DNA from: Oscillospiraceae bacterium
Lineage (GTDB): Bacteria; Bacillota; Clostridia; Oscillospirales; Oscillospiraceae
Assembly (NCBI GenBank): GCA_902761635.1
Contig: CACWLG010000022.1
Location: 1-64,000, forward strand
DNA: 64,000 bases
Direction: 5' to 3'
In this document: positions 31,754-40,986 of the stretch, in pieces
How the letters are laid out: every line of letters begins with the position of its first letter
Position numbering within the stretch: the stretch's first letter is position 1
Notes under the pieces: model-generated
What the model was told of the DNA's origin: nothing
Seen by the model: the letters and a program-made list of their open reading frames with translations, nothing else
Database searches by the model: none
Position numbers and translations under genes: made by a program

Positions 31754-33082
31754 TTGGTCGAGCTTTCGCAGATGCTCGCCGCCCGGGACCGCCGGGTCGA
31801 ACGGCAGAATGCGCTCCTCATGCAGTACGGCCTGCCGCTGGTATCCTTTACGCTGAATATCGCTGGCCCGGTGAAAAACAGCCCGGACATCCGCCGCCTC
31901 TTTTCCCTGGGTCGGGAGCTGCTGCTGGACCAGCTTCTGCGCGTGAAAGCGCCGCTCAAGCACCTGGAGGAAACGGATGAGGACACCGGCTGCGAGGGGC
32001 TGTATGTCGTAGACGCGGAGCCCTCCGCTCTCAAGGCTCTCTGCTGTGAGCTGGAGGAGAGGACGGAGGCAGGGCGCCTGTTTGACCTGGACGTGCTGTG
32101 CCCCGACGGGCAGAAGCTGGACAGGCCCCGGCCTCGCCGCTGCCTGATCTGCGGAAGAGACGCCAAAGACTGCGCCCGCAGCCGCACCCACACCGTGCCG
32201 GAGCTGCAGGCGAAGACCCGCCAGATCATCCGCGCCGCCCTGGACCGCCGCGACAGGGAACGCGCCGCCTCCCTTGCGGTGCGTGCGCTGCTGTATGAGG
32301 TCACGGTGACGCCGAAGCCCGGGCTCGTGGATCGGGAAAACAACGGCAGCCACCGGGACATGGACATGTATACCTTCATGGCGAGCGCCTCCACACTCTG
32401 GCCTTACTTTGCAGCATGCTCGCGTCTCGGGCAGGAGCACCGGGACGCCTCCGCGCCGGAATGCTTTGCGGCTCTGCGCCTTCCCGGAAAGCTTGCGGAG
32501 GGGCGCATGCTGCACGAAACCGGCGGCGTCAACACCCACAAGGGTGCCATCTTCACCCTGGGCCTCGCCTGCGGCGCCCTGGGCCGCCTGGATGCGGCGC
32601 GCTGGATCGACCCTGCCGCCGTTCTCGCCGAGATCGCTGCGATGACCGTGGGGGTGGAGCGGGAGCTCACCCGCAGTGAGGAGCGCTGCCCCACGGCAGG
32701 TGAGCGCTTTTACCGCAGCTATGGCGTCACCGGTGTGCGCGGGCAGGCCGCGCAGGGCTTTCCCACGGTGCTGCGTTTCGGCCTGCCGGCGCTGGAGAGC
32801 GCCCTGGCCGCAGGTCGGACAGAGGATGAAGCCGGGGCCGCCGCCCTGCTCGCGCTGCTGGCGAACACCCCCGACACCAATATGCTCTCCCGCGGCGGCT
32901 ATGAGCGGGCCGCAGAAAAGCAGGAAGAACTCCGCGCGCTCCTGGCCGCTGATCCCTGCCCGGGGCGGGAAACGCTGAAGGCGCTGGACCGCGCATATAT
33001 TGCGGAAAACCTCTCCCCCGGCGGCAGCGCAGACCTGCTGGCCCTGTGCTGGCTGCTGCATTTTTTGAAGGAGGATCACTGA
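31754..33082 (+). CDS. citXG: CitX-CitG fusion (citrate lyase prosthetic-group assembly)
   Basis: The protein of about 442 residues probably starts at TTG 31754 (AAGGGAG 10 bp before); GTG at 31745 is too close to the site. Residues 1-160 match CitX, which transfers the phosphoribosyl-dephospho-CoA group to the acyl carrier subunit. Residues about 175-442 match CitG, which makes the triphosphoribosyl precursor (VTPKPGLVDRENNGSHRDMD, GGVNTHKGAIF). The two are separate in many bacteria; the fusion is known in others. No lyase subunit genes are in the window. Confidence 0.88.
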   Translation: MVELSQMLAARDRRVERQNALLMQYGLPLVSFTLNIAGPVKNSPDIRRLFSLGRELLLDQLLRVKAPLKHLEETDEDTGCEGLYVVDAEPSALKALCCELEERTEAGRLFDLDVLCPDGQKLDRPRPRRCLICGRDAKDCARSRTHTVPELQAKTRQIIRAALDRRDRERAASLAVRALLYEVTVTPKPGLVDRENNGSHRDMDMYTFMASASTLWPYFAACSRLGQEHRDASAPECFAALRLPGKLAEGRMLHETGGVNTHKGAIFTLGLACGALGRLDAARWIDPAAVLAEIAAMTVGVERELTRSEERCPTAGERFYRSYGVTGVRGQAAQGFPTVLRFGLPALESALAAGRTEDEAGAAALLALLANTPDTNMLSRGGYERAAEKQEELRALLAADPCPGRETLKALDRAYIAENLSPGGSADLLALCWLLHFLKEDH

Positions 33083-33083
33083 C

Positions 33084-34124
33084 ATGGCCTACAGCATCTC
33101 CAAGGTATCCCCCGGCGATACGCGTGCGCTCAGGCAGGTGGACGCCCTGCTGGAGCAGGAGGGCATCCAGCGTGACGGGAACCTGGATTACATCGCGGCA
33201 CTCTATGATGAGGACTACAGGGTTATTGCCACCGGCTCCTGCTTCGGCAATACCCTGCGCTGCTTCGCCGTGAGCCGCGAACACCAGGGCGAGGGACTTT
33301 TGAATCAGGTCATCACCCATCTCATCGAGGTGCAGCACGAGCGCGGCAATCTCCAGCTCTTCCTCTACACCAAGATCGGCTCAGCAAAATTCTTCGGCGA
33401 CCTGGGCTTCTACGAGATCGCCCGGGTGGACGGAACCCTGGTCTTCATGGAGAACCGCCGCGACGGCTTTGCGCGATACTTAAAACGCCTGGAGAAGACT
33501 CGCACGGAGGGGAAGTCCGCCGCCCTCGTTATGAACGCGAATCCTTTCACCCTTGGCCACCAGTACCTGGCGGAGACCGCCGCCGCAGCCTGCGACACGC
33601 TGCACCTTTTCATCGTGAGCGAGGACGCAAGTCTCGTTCCTTTCTCCGTGCGCAAGGAACTGATCAAGGCAGGCACCGCCCATCTGCCGAACGTCGTCCT
33701 GCACGACAGCGGGCCCTATATCATCAGCTCCGCCACCTTCCCCAGCTATTTTCTCAAGGACGAGGCCGCGGTCATCGAAGGCCACGCGCGTCTGGATCTG
33801 GAGATCTTCAAGAAGATCGCCGCCGCTCTGAACGTCACGGCCCGCTTTGTCGGCGAGGAGCCGACCAGCCAGGTCACCGGACTGTATAACCGTATCATGG
33901 CGGAAGAGCTGCCCAAAGCCGGGATCGAATGCCGCATCATCCCCCGCAAGGCCGTGGAGGATCAGATCGTCAGTGCCTCCGCCGTGCGCAAGGCCTTGCA
34001 GGCCGGCGATATGGAGACCTTCCGCCGTCTGGTGCCGAAGAGCACCGCCGTCTGGTTTGAAAGCCCCGAGGCCGAGCCGGTTCTTGCACGCATCCGCGCA
34101 GCTTCCGAGGTCGTGCACTATTGA
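33084..34124 (+). CDS. citC: Citrate lyase ligase
   Basis: The 346-residue protein has an N-terminal GNAT-like domain (CFAVSREHQGEGLLNQVI) and a C-terminal nucleotidyltransferase domain (NANPFTLGHQYL, VRKALQAGDMETFRRLVP). It acetylates the citrate lyase carrier prosthetic group using ATP. It starts 1 bp after citXG behind GAAGGAGGATCACTGAC, so co-transcribed. Confidence 0.92.
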   Translation: MAYSISKVSPGDTRALRQVDALLEQEGIQRDGNLDYIAALYDEDYRVIATGSCFGNTLRCFAVSREHQGEGLLNQVITHLIEVQHERGNLQLFLYTKIGSAKFFGDLGFYEIARVDGTLVFMENRRDGFARYLKRLEKTRTEGKSAALVMNANPFTLGHQYLAETAAAACDTLHLFIVSEDASLVPFSVRKELIKAGTAHLPNVVLHDSGPYIISSATFPSYFLKDEAAVIEGHARLDLEIFKKIAAALNVTARFVGEEPTSQVTGLYNRIMAEELPKAGIECRIIPRKAVEDQIVSASAVRKALQAGDMETFRRLVPKSTAVWFESPEAEPVLARIRAASEVVHY

Positions 34125-34214
34125 CCATGGCGGAGCGGCTTTCCGCACGGAAGACGAAGGCTTGCACTACGGCCTCTCCGCAGAAAAAAGACTATCTTTC
34201 AAGGAGTGATCCCC

Positions 34215-35336
34215 ATGTCCAAATCTCAGGTATACTTTACAGATTTCCATGTGACCCCCAGCGAGACCCTGCCGCAGAAGCTGCACAGACTGATGAAGCG
34301 CGCCGGATTTGAAAGCATTCAGTTTGAGGATCGTTATGCAGCTATCAAGATCCATTTTGGCGAGCTCGGGAATCTGGCGTATCTGCGCCCTCAATATGCC
34401 AGGGTGGTAGCGGACTATATCAGGCAGCTCGGCGGCAAGCCGTTTTTAACCGACTGCAACACCCTCTATGTGGGCAGCCGCAAGAATGCCCTGGACCACA
34501 TGGATACCGCCTATCTCAACGGTTTTTCCCCATTTCAGACAGGGTGCCATGTGATCATTGCGGACGGATTGAAGGGAACGGATGAGGCCCTGGTGCCCAT
34601 TGATCTTCCCTATGTCAAGGAAGCAAAAATCGGTCAGGCCATTATGGATGCCGATATCGTGATCTCCCTGAACCATTTCAAGGGTCATGAGGAAGCCGGC
34701 TTCGGCGGCGCGCTCAAGAACTTGGGCATGGGCAGCGGCTCCCGCTCCGGAAAGATGGAGCAGCACTGGGAGGGCAAGCCGGTCGTTGACACGGAGCTCT
34801 GCGTCGGCTGCGGCTCCTGCGCCCGCATCTGTGCCCACGGGGGCCCGGTCATTGAAAACGGCAAGGCGCATATCGACCACAGCAAATGCGTCGGCTGCGG
34901 CCGGTGTCTCGCCATTTGCCCGAAGGACGCAATCGAGCCCAGTGTGAGCAATTCCACTGCCATGCTCTCCTGCAAAATTTCCGAATATGCCTACGCAGTC
35001 GTGAAGGATCGTCCGTCTTTTCATATTTCGCTGATCGTGGACGTATCGCCCTTCTGCGACTGCCATGCGGAAAACGACGTTCCTATCATCCCCGACGTCG
35101 GAATGCTGGCCTCCTTTGACCCGGTAGCTCTGGACCAAGCCTGTGTTGACCTGTGCAACAAAATGCCGGTCTGCGAGGGGAGCCGCCTGGATCAGCATAT
35201 CAAATCTTTCTGGGAGGAAGACAGCAATCATGAGTACTTCCATCTGAATCACCCCGACGCGGAATGGGAGGCAGGGCTTGTGCATGCCGAAGAGATCGGC
35301 CTGGGCAGCAGAGAATACGAGCTGGTCAGGATTTAA
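34215..35336 (+). CDS. DUF362 4Fe-4S protein
   Basis: The 373-residue protein starts at the ATG behind AAGGAGTGATCCCC. A DUF362 domain (about 10-190 and 240-350) surrounds a two-cluster ferredoxin insert: CVGCGSCARICAHG and CVGCGRCLAICPKD. It is probably a cytosolic electron carrier or iron-sulfur enzyme of unknown substrate. No membrane segment. It is separated from citC by 90 bp and may be its own unit. Confidence 0.88.
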   Translation: MSKSQVYFTDFHVTPSETLPQKLHRLMKRAGFESIQFEDRYAAIKIHFGELGNLAYLRPQYARVVADYIRQLGGKPFLTDCNTLYVGSRKNALDHMDTAYLNGFSPFQTGCHVIIADGLKGTDEALVPIDLPYVKEAKIGQAIMDADIVISLNHFKGHEEAGFGGALKNLGMGSGSRSGKMEQHWEGKPVVDTELCVGCGSCARICAHGGPVIENGKAHIDHSKCVGCGRCLAICPKDAIEPSVSNSTAMLSCKISEYAYAVVKDRPSFHISLIVDVSPFCDCHAENDVPIIPDVGMLASFDPVALDQACVDLCNKMPVCEGSRLDQHIKSFWEEDSNHEYFHLNHPDAEWEAGLVHAEEIGLGSREYELVRI

Positions 35337-35387
35337 TGGGTACGGGCAGCGTCCGGCAGACAAGAGGATGATTTTGTCTCAAAAGTC

Positions 35388-35415
35388 TTGACAAACCGGC
35401 AAAAAAGGATATAAT
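35388..35415 (+). promoter_or_regulatory. rpsF operon promoter
   Basis: TTGACA and TATAAT are separated by 16 bp. Confidence 0.8.
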
Positions 35416-35494
35416 AATTGAGCCTGTCCGTAAGGAGGGCTATCCTTGCTCCCGCCTGTGAGCGGGGGCCAAAAGACCAAAAGGAGGTGCAACC
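35416..35494 (+). promoter_or_regulatory. rpsF leader, candidate S6:S18 autoregulatory RNA
   Basis: The untranslated leader holds a hairpin (CTCCCGC...GCGGGGG) followed by the site AAAAGGAGGTGCAACC. Position and operon fit the S6:S18 leader family, but I cannot confirm the conserved CCG bulge by eye. Confidence 0.45.
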
Positions 35495-35791
35495 ATGGCA
35501 AAAGCAAGCGAAAAGTACGAAGTAATGTACATCATCAACCCCAACTTCACAGAGGAAGAGACCCAGGCGGTTGTTGAGAAGTTCAAAGCACTTGTGGAAG
35601 CAAATGGTACGCTCGAGGAAATGGAGGAAATGGGCAAGCGCAAGCTGGCTTATGAGATCAACTACATTTCCGAAGGCTACTATGTGCTCATGAAGTTCAC
35701 GAGCGGCCCCGAGTTCCCCGCTGAGCTGGACCGTATCCTCGGCATTACCGACGGTATCCTGCGTCGCCTGATTACTCTGCGTGCAGAGTAA
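35495..35791 (+). CDS. rpsF: 30S ribosomal protein S6
   Basis: The 98-residue protein with standard S6 sequence: YEVMYIINPNFTEEETQAVVEKF, GKRKLAYEI, GYYVLMKFTSGP. It binds 16S rRNA with S18. First gene of rpsF-ssb-rpsR. Confidence 0.97.
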   Translation: MAKASEKYEVMYIINPNFTEEETQAVVEKFKALVEANGTLEEMEEMGKRKLAYEINYISEGYYVLMKFTSGPEFPAELDRILGITDGILRRLITLRAE

Positions 35792-35803
35792 GAGGTAGGA
35801 TTC

Positions 35804-36316
35804 ATGCTCAACCACATTGTTATCATGGGTCGTCTGACCCGCGATCCGGAGCTGCGTACCACGCAGTCCGGTGTCAGCGTGACAAGCTTTACCGTCGCTG
35901 TTGACCGCGATTTCGGCGGGCGCGACGGCGGTGAGAAGCAGACCGACTTTATCGACTGTGTCGCCTGGCGGCAGACCGGTGAATTCATCAGCAAGTATTT
36001 CACCAAGGGCCGCATGGCGGTCGTCTCCGGACGGCTGCAGAGCCGGAAATGGGAAACCAAGGAAGGCGACAAGCGTACCAGTTGGGAGGTCGTCGTCGAT
36101 AACGCATATTTCGGTGACAGTCGCCGCGACAGCGACTCCAACCGTTCCGACAATTACGGCAGCAATTACGGGAACAGCTATTCCAACGCCGGCAACAACT
36201 ACTCCTCCAACGCGCAAAGCAGCTACGGCGGATATGATTCCGGCCGCAGCGGGGCCCCTGCCCCTTCCAACACCTTTGTGGAGCTGGATGATGGTGACGG
36301 CGAGCTGCCGTTCTGA
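35804..36316 (+). CDS. ssb: Single-stranded DNA-binding protein
   Basis: The 170-residue protein has an OB fold (LNHIVIMGRLTRDPELRTTQSGVSVTSFTVAVDR, IDCVAWRQTGEFISKYFTKG), a Gly/Asn/Ser-rich flexible linker with repeated GSNYGNSYSN-type segments, and the acidic tip ELPF that recruits repair proteins. It lies between rpsF and rpsR, the normal Firmicutes order. Confidence 0.97.
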   Translation: MLNHIVIMGRLTRDPELRTTQSGVSVTSFTVAVDRDFGGRDGGEKQTDFIDCVAWRQTGEFISKYFTKGRMAVVSGRLQSRKWETKEGDKRTSWEVVVDNAYFGDSRRDSDSNRSDNYGSNYGNSYSNAGNNYSSNAQSSYGGYDSGRSGAPAPSNTFVELDDGDGELPF

Positions 36317-36340
36317 ATTTGAAATAAGGAGGATACAGCT

Positions 36341-36580
36341 TTGGCTTTCGATAAGAACAATCCCAAGAATCGCAAGCGCAGAAAAGTTTGCCAGTTCTGC
36401 GTTGATAAGGCCACCTTTATCGACTATAAGGACGCCGCCAAGCTTCGCCGCTTCATGTCCGAGCGCAGCAAGATCCTGCCGCGCCGTACCACCGGTGTTT
36501 GCGCCATGCATCAGCGTGAGCTCACCGAGGCGATCAAGAGAGCCCGTCAGATCGCTCTCCTGCCCTACGTGACCGACTGA
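36341..36580 (+). CDS. rpsR: 30S ribosomal protein S18
   Basis: The 79-residue protein starts at TTG behind AAGGAGGATACAGCT. It carries Cys pairs (CQFC, then CAMH), so it is the zinc-binding (C+) form, with the typical [25 protein letters not shown] core. Confidence 0.97.
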   Translation: MAFDKNNPKNRKRRKVCQFCVDKATFIDYKDAAKLRRFMSERSKILPRRTTGVCAMHQRELTEAIKRARQIALLPYVTD

Positions 36581-36593
36581 TATTGAACGCAAG

Positions 36594-36624
36594 AGACAGG
36601 CGCTTCGGCGTCTGTCTTTTTTTG
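36594..36624 (+). terminator. rpsF operon terminator
   Basis: AGACAGGCGC, TTCG loop, GCGTCTGTCT, then T7. Confidence 0.9.
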
Positions 36625-36625
36625 G

Positions 36626-36654
36626 TTGACTAAAACTTCGGCACGTGATAAATT
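36626..36654 (+). promoter_or_regulatory. tRNA-Leu promoter
   Basis: TTGACT and TAAATT are separated by 17 bp, 10 bp before the tRNA. Confidence 0.55.
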
Positions 36655-36664
36655 ATATGGGTAC

Positions 36665-36750
36665 GCCGGTGTGGTGGAACGGTAGACACCGGGGACTTAA
36701 AATCCCCTGGGAGCGATCCCGTGCCGGTTCGAGTCCGGCCACCGGCACCA
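36665..36750 (+). tRNA. tRNA-Leu (anticodon TAA)
   Basis: An 86-nt class II tRNA. Acceptor stem GCCGGTG/CACCGGC, anticodon stem-loop GGGGACTTAAAATCCCC, variable arm TGGGAGCGATCCCG, T-loop GTTCGAGTC, encoded CCA. Foreign-looking AT-rich DNA begins right after it. Confidence 0.95.
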
Positions 36751-36783
36751 AGAGAATGTATACATAGACGCGTGAAGCCTGTT

Positions 36784-36843
36784 GTGAAGTCTGTAAAAAA
36801 GTGGCCATTTATCGGGGTTTCTGAAATTATCCACAGACTTCAC
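36784..36843. repeat. Perfect 11-bp inverted repeat beside tRNA-Leu
   Basis: GTGAAGTCTGT (36784-36794) and ACAGACTTCAC (36833-36843). AATGTATACA also occurs twice nearby (36755 and 36860), as direct repeats. This may be a boundary scar of the AT-rich insert. Confidence 0.45.
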
Positions 36844-36879
36844 ACTTTCTCACAGTCGCAATGTATACAGTTGCAAAGA

Positions 36880-36916
36880 AAAAAGCTTGCCGTTTTTTCG
36901 GCAGGCTCTTTTCTTT
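36880..36916. terminator. Bidirectional terminator
   Basis: AAAAGCTTGCCG pairs with CGGCAGGCTCTTTT around TTTTTT. It would end the RiPP operon on the reverse strand; 36917-37077 holds no gene. Confidence 0.65.
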
Positions 36917-37077
36917 TGATGCTAAAAATGAATGATCTTATTGCCAACATCTTCCTGATAATGACCAAGAACATACTTGTATCTTTCCTCAGATTCATGC
37001 AAACTCTGCTTCAGAATAGAATTCTCAAGTCTCAATTGCTTCGTTCTCCTTCGTCGCTTATATTGCAGAACTACATC

Positions 37078-39210
37078 TTATTTGCTCGCATCAACCAGAA
37101 ATCCGTTTTCATTCTTCAGAACGATCTTTTTCGCAAAATATTGCTCAGCAACGGAAGAATGATCTACCACAAGAATTGTTTTTCCTTTTGCACGAATACG
37201 GTCAAAGAATGCGGCGACAAGGTATACCTCTGATGGACTTAAACCCTTGAATGGTTCATCGATACCGAGGATGCTGGCAGTTGATTTCGCGGCTTTAAGA
37301 ATTTTGATGCGTATATTTTCGCCGCCAGAAAGGCTGCCTGTGGCTTGCCCCAATCTGAGATGCCCTAAGAGGATTGAGCTTGCTTCCCTCAACTGTTCAG
37401 CTATTTTTGGATCCAGAGATGCAAAATACTCTATTGCATCGTCAATGGTCATGTTCCAGATGTCAAACATGGTTTTATTGTTGACGCGATATTTTTTTAG
37501 AATCCTGTTAAACCCTGTTCCTTCACATTCTTCGCAGGGGAGAGTAGACTTTGTTCTGCTATCGTATCCGTATTCGATGAAGCCAGAACCACCACATATA
37601 GGACAGGCGCCATCACATCCGAACTGATTTGAGAACAGCCTTCGGTCTTTTCCAGTTTTTTTCGCAAAAACATCCTGGACACGTCCGAACAAATCTAATG
37701 CTGTAATTACACTTGATGATTTGTTGTTTGCTAAAGGTTTTTGATTGATATAGGAATACTTTTCAAACTGCTGGGGACAATACTCTCGTAGAAGCGTCGT
37801 CTTTCCAACTCCGGATGGTCCGATGATAAGATTCATGCTGTTTTCCATAATGCTTAGTTTAACGCCTTGATATTGGAAAACCGGATTGGTTACATCAATT
37901 GAGAGCAAAACTTTTGATTTTGTGATATTAAAAGCGCGTGGAACGGCCTCTTCTTTTAAATAGGCTTGTGCGTCAATGAGCTTGCCGCCTCGCATACCGC
38001 CACCTGGACCAAGAGCATAGAGCTTCTTGGACTTGCTGACAAAAGCATCGCTGTGGTCAACTACTATAACAGTATGCCTTTTTGACAGAGAGATGATATT
38101 GTCATAAATACCTTTTTTTTCTTTTCCTGAAAGGCCGGCAAGAGGTTCATCAAGTACAATGAGCAGGTCGGTCAGTTGAGCATTGAAGACCTGAACCATT
38201 CTAAGCCGTTGTAATTCACCACCAGACAGAGTTGGGATTGCGCGATGAAAAAAGAGGTGCCCGAGATTTAGATCAATGGCTTTCTTAAGAAACCTCAAAA
38301 TAGAGTCCAAAGCAAAGCTTATTCTGAGTTCTTTAACGCTTTCCATCATATTTTCCACTACAGGAAGTAGTTGAGAAAACGGGAGTGTCATAAACTCGCC
38401 AATGGAAAGGTCAGATACTTTGAATTGATTTGCCTCTTGGTTATATTTCTGTCCATGGCAACAAGGGCATTCCCGATCAGCGTAGAACTTGCTTGCGGGC
38501 GTGAATTTTGGCATCATAGGTTTTCCCGTCATAATGCCATAATAGCAGGATGTACGCTGTGAAGTTCCATTTGTCCGTTTATACTGGAATTTATATTTGT
38601 TTTTCCCCTCGCCGTAAAGCAATTCCTTCTTCTCATCTGCTGTAAGCTGACGAAAAGTCTTTGCTGAATCGATGCCGACGTCCTTGCAATAAGCCACAAG
38701 TATTTGACGATAAAAGTCCTTAAAGGTATTCCAGCATCGAAATGGATTTTTCTCGATTGGAATATTGTAATCAACAAGCCGGTTTTCATCGAGAACACTT
38801 ACGAATCCAAGACCATGGCAGTTTTCACAAAGATTAGAGGCGCGGTTCAAAGTGAATGAGTCTTCACTATCTCCGGTAAGTGCTGCAAACACAAAGGAAA
38901 TACTTCTGTTTAGCCCGAAATATGTTCCAATTGTTGAATGTAGGTTGTTATTCCCGTTGGTCTGCTTTATAGGAACGGCGGCAACCATGTTTGTGTAACT
39001 TTTAACCTTGTAGGCCGGTTCCGCCACATCATCGGCAAACATCGCCATGTATTCATGCTGTCCAATCTGGGCAACAGTGTCATAGGCCAGCGATGATTTT
39101 CCGCTACCTGAGGGCCCAATGATCAAGTTCAATGCTTTTTTCTCGAAAGAAACATCGATAGATTGAAGATTATTTGTCTCAATTCCTTCAATTTGTATCA
39201 AATCAGCCAT
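37078..39210 (-). CDS. UvrA-like ABC ATPase (DrrC-type)
   Basis: The 710-residue protein starts in overlap with the upstream gene (ATGGCTGA). It has two ABC modules: Walker A GPSGSGKSS and GPSGVGKTT, signatures LSGGELQRLRM and LSGGENIRIKI, Walker B IVLDEPLAGL and LGIDEPFKGL. UvrA-type zinc modules are present (CENCHGLG, CPCCHGQK, CPICGGSG, CEECEGTG). It is much shorter than repair UvrA (about 940), apparently lacking the UvrB-binding insert. UvrA-like proteins of this size give self-resistance in some antibiotic clusters, a plausible role here. Confidence 0.88.
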   Translation of the reverse strand: MADLIQIEGIETNNLQSIDVSFEKKALNLIIGPSGSGKSSLAYDTVAQIGQHEYMAMFADDVAEPAYKVKSYTNMVAAVPIKQTNGNNNLHSTIGTYFGLNRSISFVFAALTGDSEDSFTLNRASNLCENCHGLGFVSVLDENRLVDYNIPIEKNPFRCWNTFKDFYRQILVAYCKDVGIDSAKTFRQLTADEKKELLYGEGKNKYKFQYKRTNGTSQRTSCYYGIMTGKPMMPKFTPASKFYADRECPCCHGQKYNQEANQFKVSDLSIGEFMTLPFSQLLPVVENMMESVKELRISFALDSILRFLKKAIDLNLGHLFFHRAIPTLSGGELQRLRMVQVFNAQLTDLLIVLDEPLAGLSGKEKKGIYDNIISLSKRHTVIVVDHSDAFVSKSKKLYALGPGGGMRGGKLIDAQAYLKEEAVPRAFNITKSKVLLSIDVTNPVFQYQGVKLSIMENSMNLIIGPSGVGKTTLLREYCPQQFEKYSYINQKPLANNKSSSVITALDLFGRVQDVFAKKTGKDRRLFSNQFGCDGACPICGGSGFIEYGYDSRTKSTLPCEECEGTGFNRILKKYRVNNKTMFDIWNMTIDDAIEYFASLDPKIAEQLREASSILLGHLRLGQATGSLSGGENIRIKILKAAKSTASILGIDEPFKGLSPSEVYLVAAFFDRIRAKGKTILVVDHSSVAEQYFAKKIVLKNENGFLVDASK

Positions 39211-40609
39211 ATTTGCTCCTGTTTTCGCAAATGATGCGGTAAAGGTCTTGAATGAAAAACTCCAACGTCTTTTTTGCATGAACACAGAAGCGCTCGTCAA
39301 TGGAATGAATCGTATTGCCAGGCCGCAGATTCATAGCGTTGATCGGACATCCGCCGCCGCAGATTCCTAATGCTGGACAGGACAGGCATGTTACTTGGTT
39401 TACCGGAGTCAACTGTGACCATTCAATAAAAGACGGGTTTTTCGTTGCATCAAACTCAATGTCGTCGACTGTTGTCACAAAGTACTGTTTATCATAGAGG
39501 CAACCGTGACAGATTCCAACCTGACCATCCGGAGCTACAACAATCTGCCCGCCGGCCGTTGCTGCACAATCCGAATAATATACCTGTGCTTTAGAGAAAG
39601 AATCAAGCTTTCTCATGATCCTATCTTCATAGATGCCGCGCTTCCTCAACTCAACAAAACTATCGATGATGAACTGTGCGGCTGCATCGTTGTAGCTTTC
39701 TGGCAGAATAAAGGTGTCACTTGACATTAAAATATTAAACCCAAATGACTTGATGCCGTATTTATCGATCAGATCAAGAACGGCTTTGCCGTCTTGTATG
39801 GTCTTTTCACTTAGCGTAACAGACAAAGCCACATCTACGCCAAGCTTTTGACACAGATCCAATTTTTCCAGAACGCGTGAAAACACAGGCGTGCCATTCA
39901 CATCAACTCTCATTTCATTAGCGCCTTCTGTAAAGCCGTCACATGAAATAGCAATGGAAACGCCAAGTTCTTTCAGCTTGAGGATACGGTCTTCATTCAA
40001 AAGAAGCCCGTTTGTCACCATCGACAGGTCGACCTTCTCCAGGCATTTGATTGAAGAACGAAGGTTGTTGATTTTTTCAGCGATATAAACCAAGACAGGG
40101 AAGTTTACCATCGGTTCGCCGCCATAGAAAATCACAACAGGGTGATCGTCATCAAAGTCCAAATCTGACAGTTCCATCTGCTTGACGTAGAAATCAATTG
40201 CCTTATCAGCCGTTTCTTTTGTCATACTGTTCAGAGAAAACCGATCGCGTTTAGCTTTATCATTGTTTCCAAGGAAGCAGTATTTGCACGCCAGATTGCA
40301 CTGTTCGCTGAGAATCATATAGCAAACGCTGATGGCTGGAGTAGGCGTCCGCCCGCGAATGAATCGCAGAACCCGGTCATCTTCATCTTCTGAGAGAGTC
40401 AGGATTTTGCATTTAATCAGTTCTTTTACTTCATTTTTGATATCGTCCGGGGCATCATCAGCAGAAGAGCAAGAAGGACTTGCAAGCCAAGCCTGCAAGT
40501 CCTCATAAGCTTTCTTTGTAAGATACACCGGTTTCATGCGCAGAGAATGATAAAGAGCAACCGCATTCTGGAGATCAAACTCATGCGTAAACCGAGAAAG
40601 CTTTACCAT
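39203..40609 (-). CDS. Radical SAM/SPASM peptide maturase
   Basis: The 468-residue protein starts at the ATG overlapping the peptide gene's stop. N-terminal about 90 residues form a peptide-recognition-like region. The radical SAM core has CNLACKYC and the glycine-rich GGEP. The C-terminal SPASM domain has CAATAGGQIVV...ICHGCL and CLSCPALGICGGGCP for auxiliary clusters. Such enzymes make thioether or C-C crosslinks on RiPP precursors. Two Cys-rich peptides immediately upstream are the likely substrates. Confidence 0.92.
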   Translation of the reverse strand: MVKLSRFTHEFDLQNAVALYHSLRMKPVYLTKKAYEDLQAWLASPSCSSADDAPDDIKNEVKELIKCKILTLSEDEDDRVLRFIRGRTPTPAISVCYMILSEQCNLACKYCFLGNNDKAKRDRFSLNSMTKETADKAIDFYVKQMELSDLDFDDDHPVVIFYGGEPMVNFPVLVYIAEKINNLRSSIKCLEKVDLSMVTNGLLLNEDRILKLKELGVSIAISCDGFTEGANEMRVDVNGTPVFSRVLEKLDLCQKLGVDVALSVTLSEKTIQDGKAVLDLIDKYGIKSFGFNILMSSDTFILPESYNDAAAQFIIDSFVELRKRGIYEDRIMRKLDSFSKAQVYYSDCAATAGGQIVVAPDGQVGICHGCLYDKQYFVTTVDDIEFDATKNPSFIEWSQLTPVNQVTCLSCPALGICGGGCPINAMNLRPGNTIHSIDERFCVHAKKTLEFFIQDLYRIICENRSKYG

Positions 40610-40770
40610 TCAATATCCTCCGTTTCAGGAGAACGACCGCATCTTGCGCAAGAGCAGGCACATGTGCAAGAATTACATTTAACACAGGCACACTTTGCCA
40701 TTGAAACAGTTCCGTTGTCACTATTGATGTTTCCAAACATCTGTGCGTATTCAAAATTAGAAGCACTCAT
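40603..40770 (-). CDS. Cys-rich RiPP precursor peptide 2
   Basis: The 55-residue product starts at the ATG behind GGGAGGTTATTTAAG. The leader region MSASNFEYAQMFGNINSDNG is followed by the core KCACVKCNSCTCACSCARCG, with nine cysteines. The tail EDIEW overlaps the maturase start (ATGGTAA), so translation is coupled. It shares the GNI-x-SD leader motif with precursor 1. Confidence 0.85.
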   Translation of the reverse strand: MSASNFEYAQMFGNINSDNGTVSMAKCACVKCNSCTCACSCARCGRSPETEDIEW

Positions 40771-40771
40771 C

Positions 40772-40948
40772 TTAAATAACCTCCCATTCTTCTTCTGAAA
40801 TGCTCTTTAACTGCTCCGAGTGTTTAACACTGCAGTTGCACTTGCAACCGGTGCACTGGGACATGCATTTGTTTCTCGGACCGGCCATCATATCCGAACC
40901 GATATTCCCGTACAATGCGTTGTAGGCTTCCTTGGTAAGCGAGAACAA
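40772..40948 (-). CDS. Cys-rich RiPP precursor peptide 1
   Basis: The 58-residue product starts at a TTG 8 bp after AAGGAGG; a GTG nine bases earlier overlaps the site. The leader MFSLTKEAYNALYGNIGSD precedes KCMSQCTGCKCNCS with five cysteines, then an acidic tail ending EEEWEVI. It is first gene of the operon with a clear promoter. It resembles precursor 2 in leader and Cys spacing but not in detail. Confidence 0.8.
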   Translation of the reverse strand: MFSLTKEAYNALYGNIGSDMMAGPRNKCMSQCTGCKCNCSVKHSEQLKSISEEEWEVI

Positions 40949-40986
40949 GACAAGCACCTCCTTAAATTTTTATTATTTCATTGTGC

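Noticed and set aside
30761..33085. Long reverse-strand frame across trxB and citXG
   Set aside because: Antisense shadow of recognised genes.
36751..37077. Forward ORF running from tRNA-Leu into the UvrA-like 3' end
   Set aside because: No ribosome binding site; overlaps tRNA, terminator and a certain gene.
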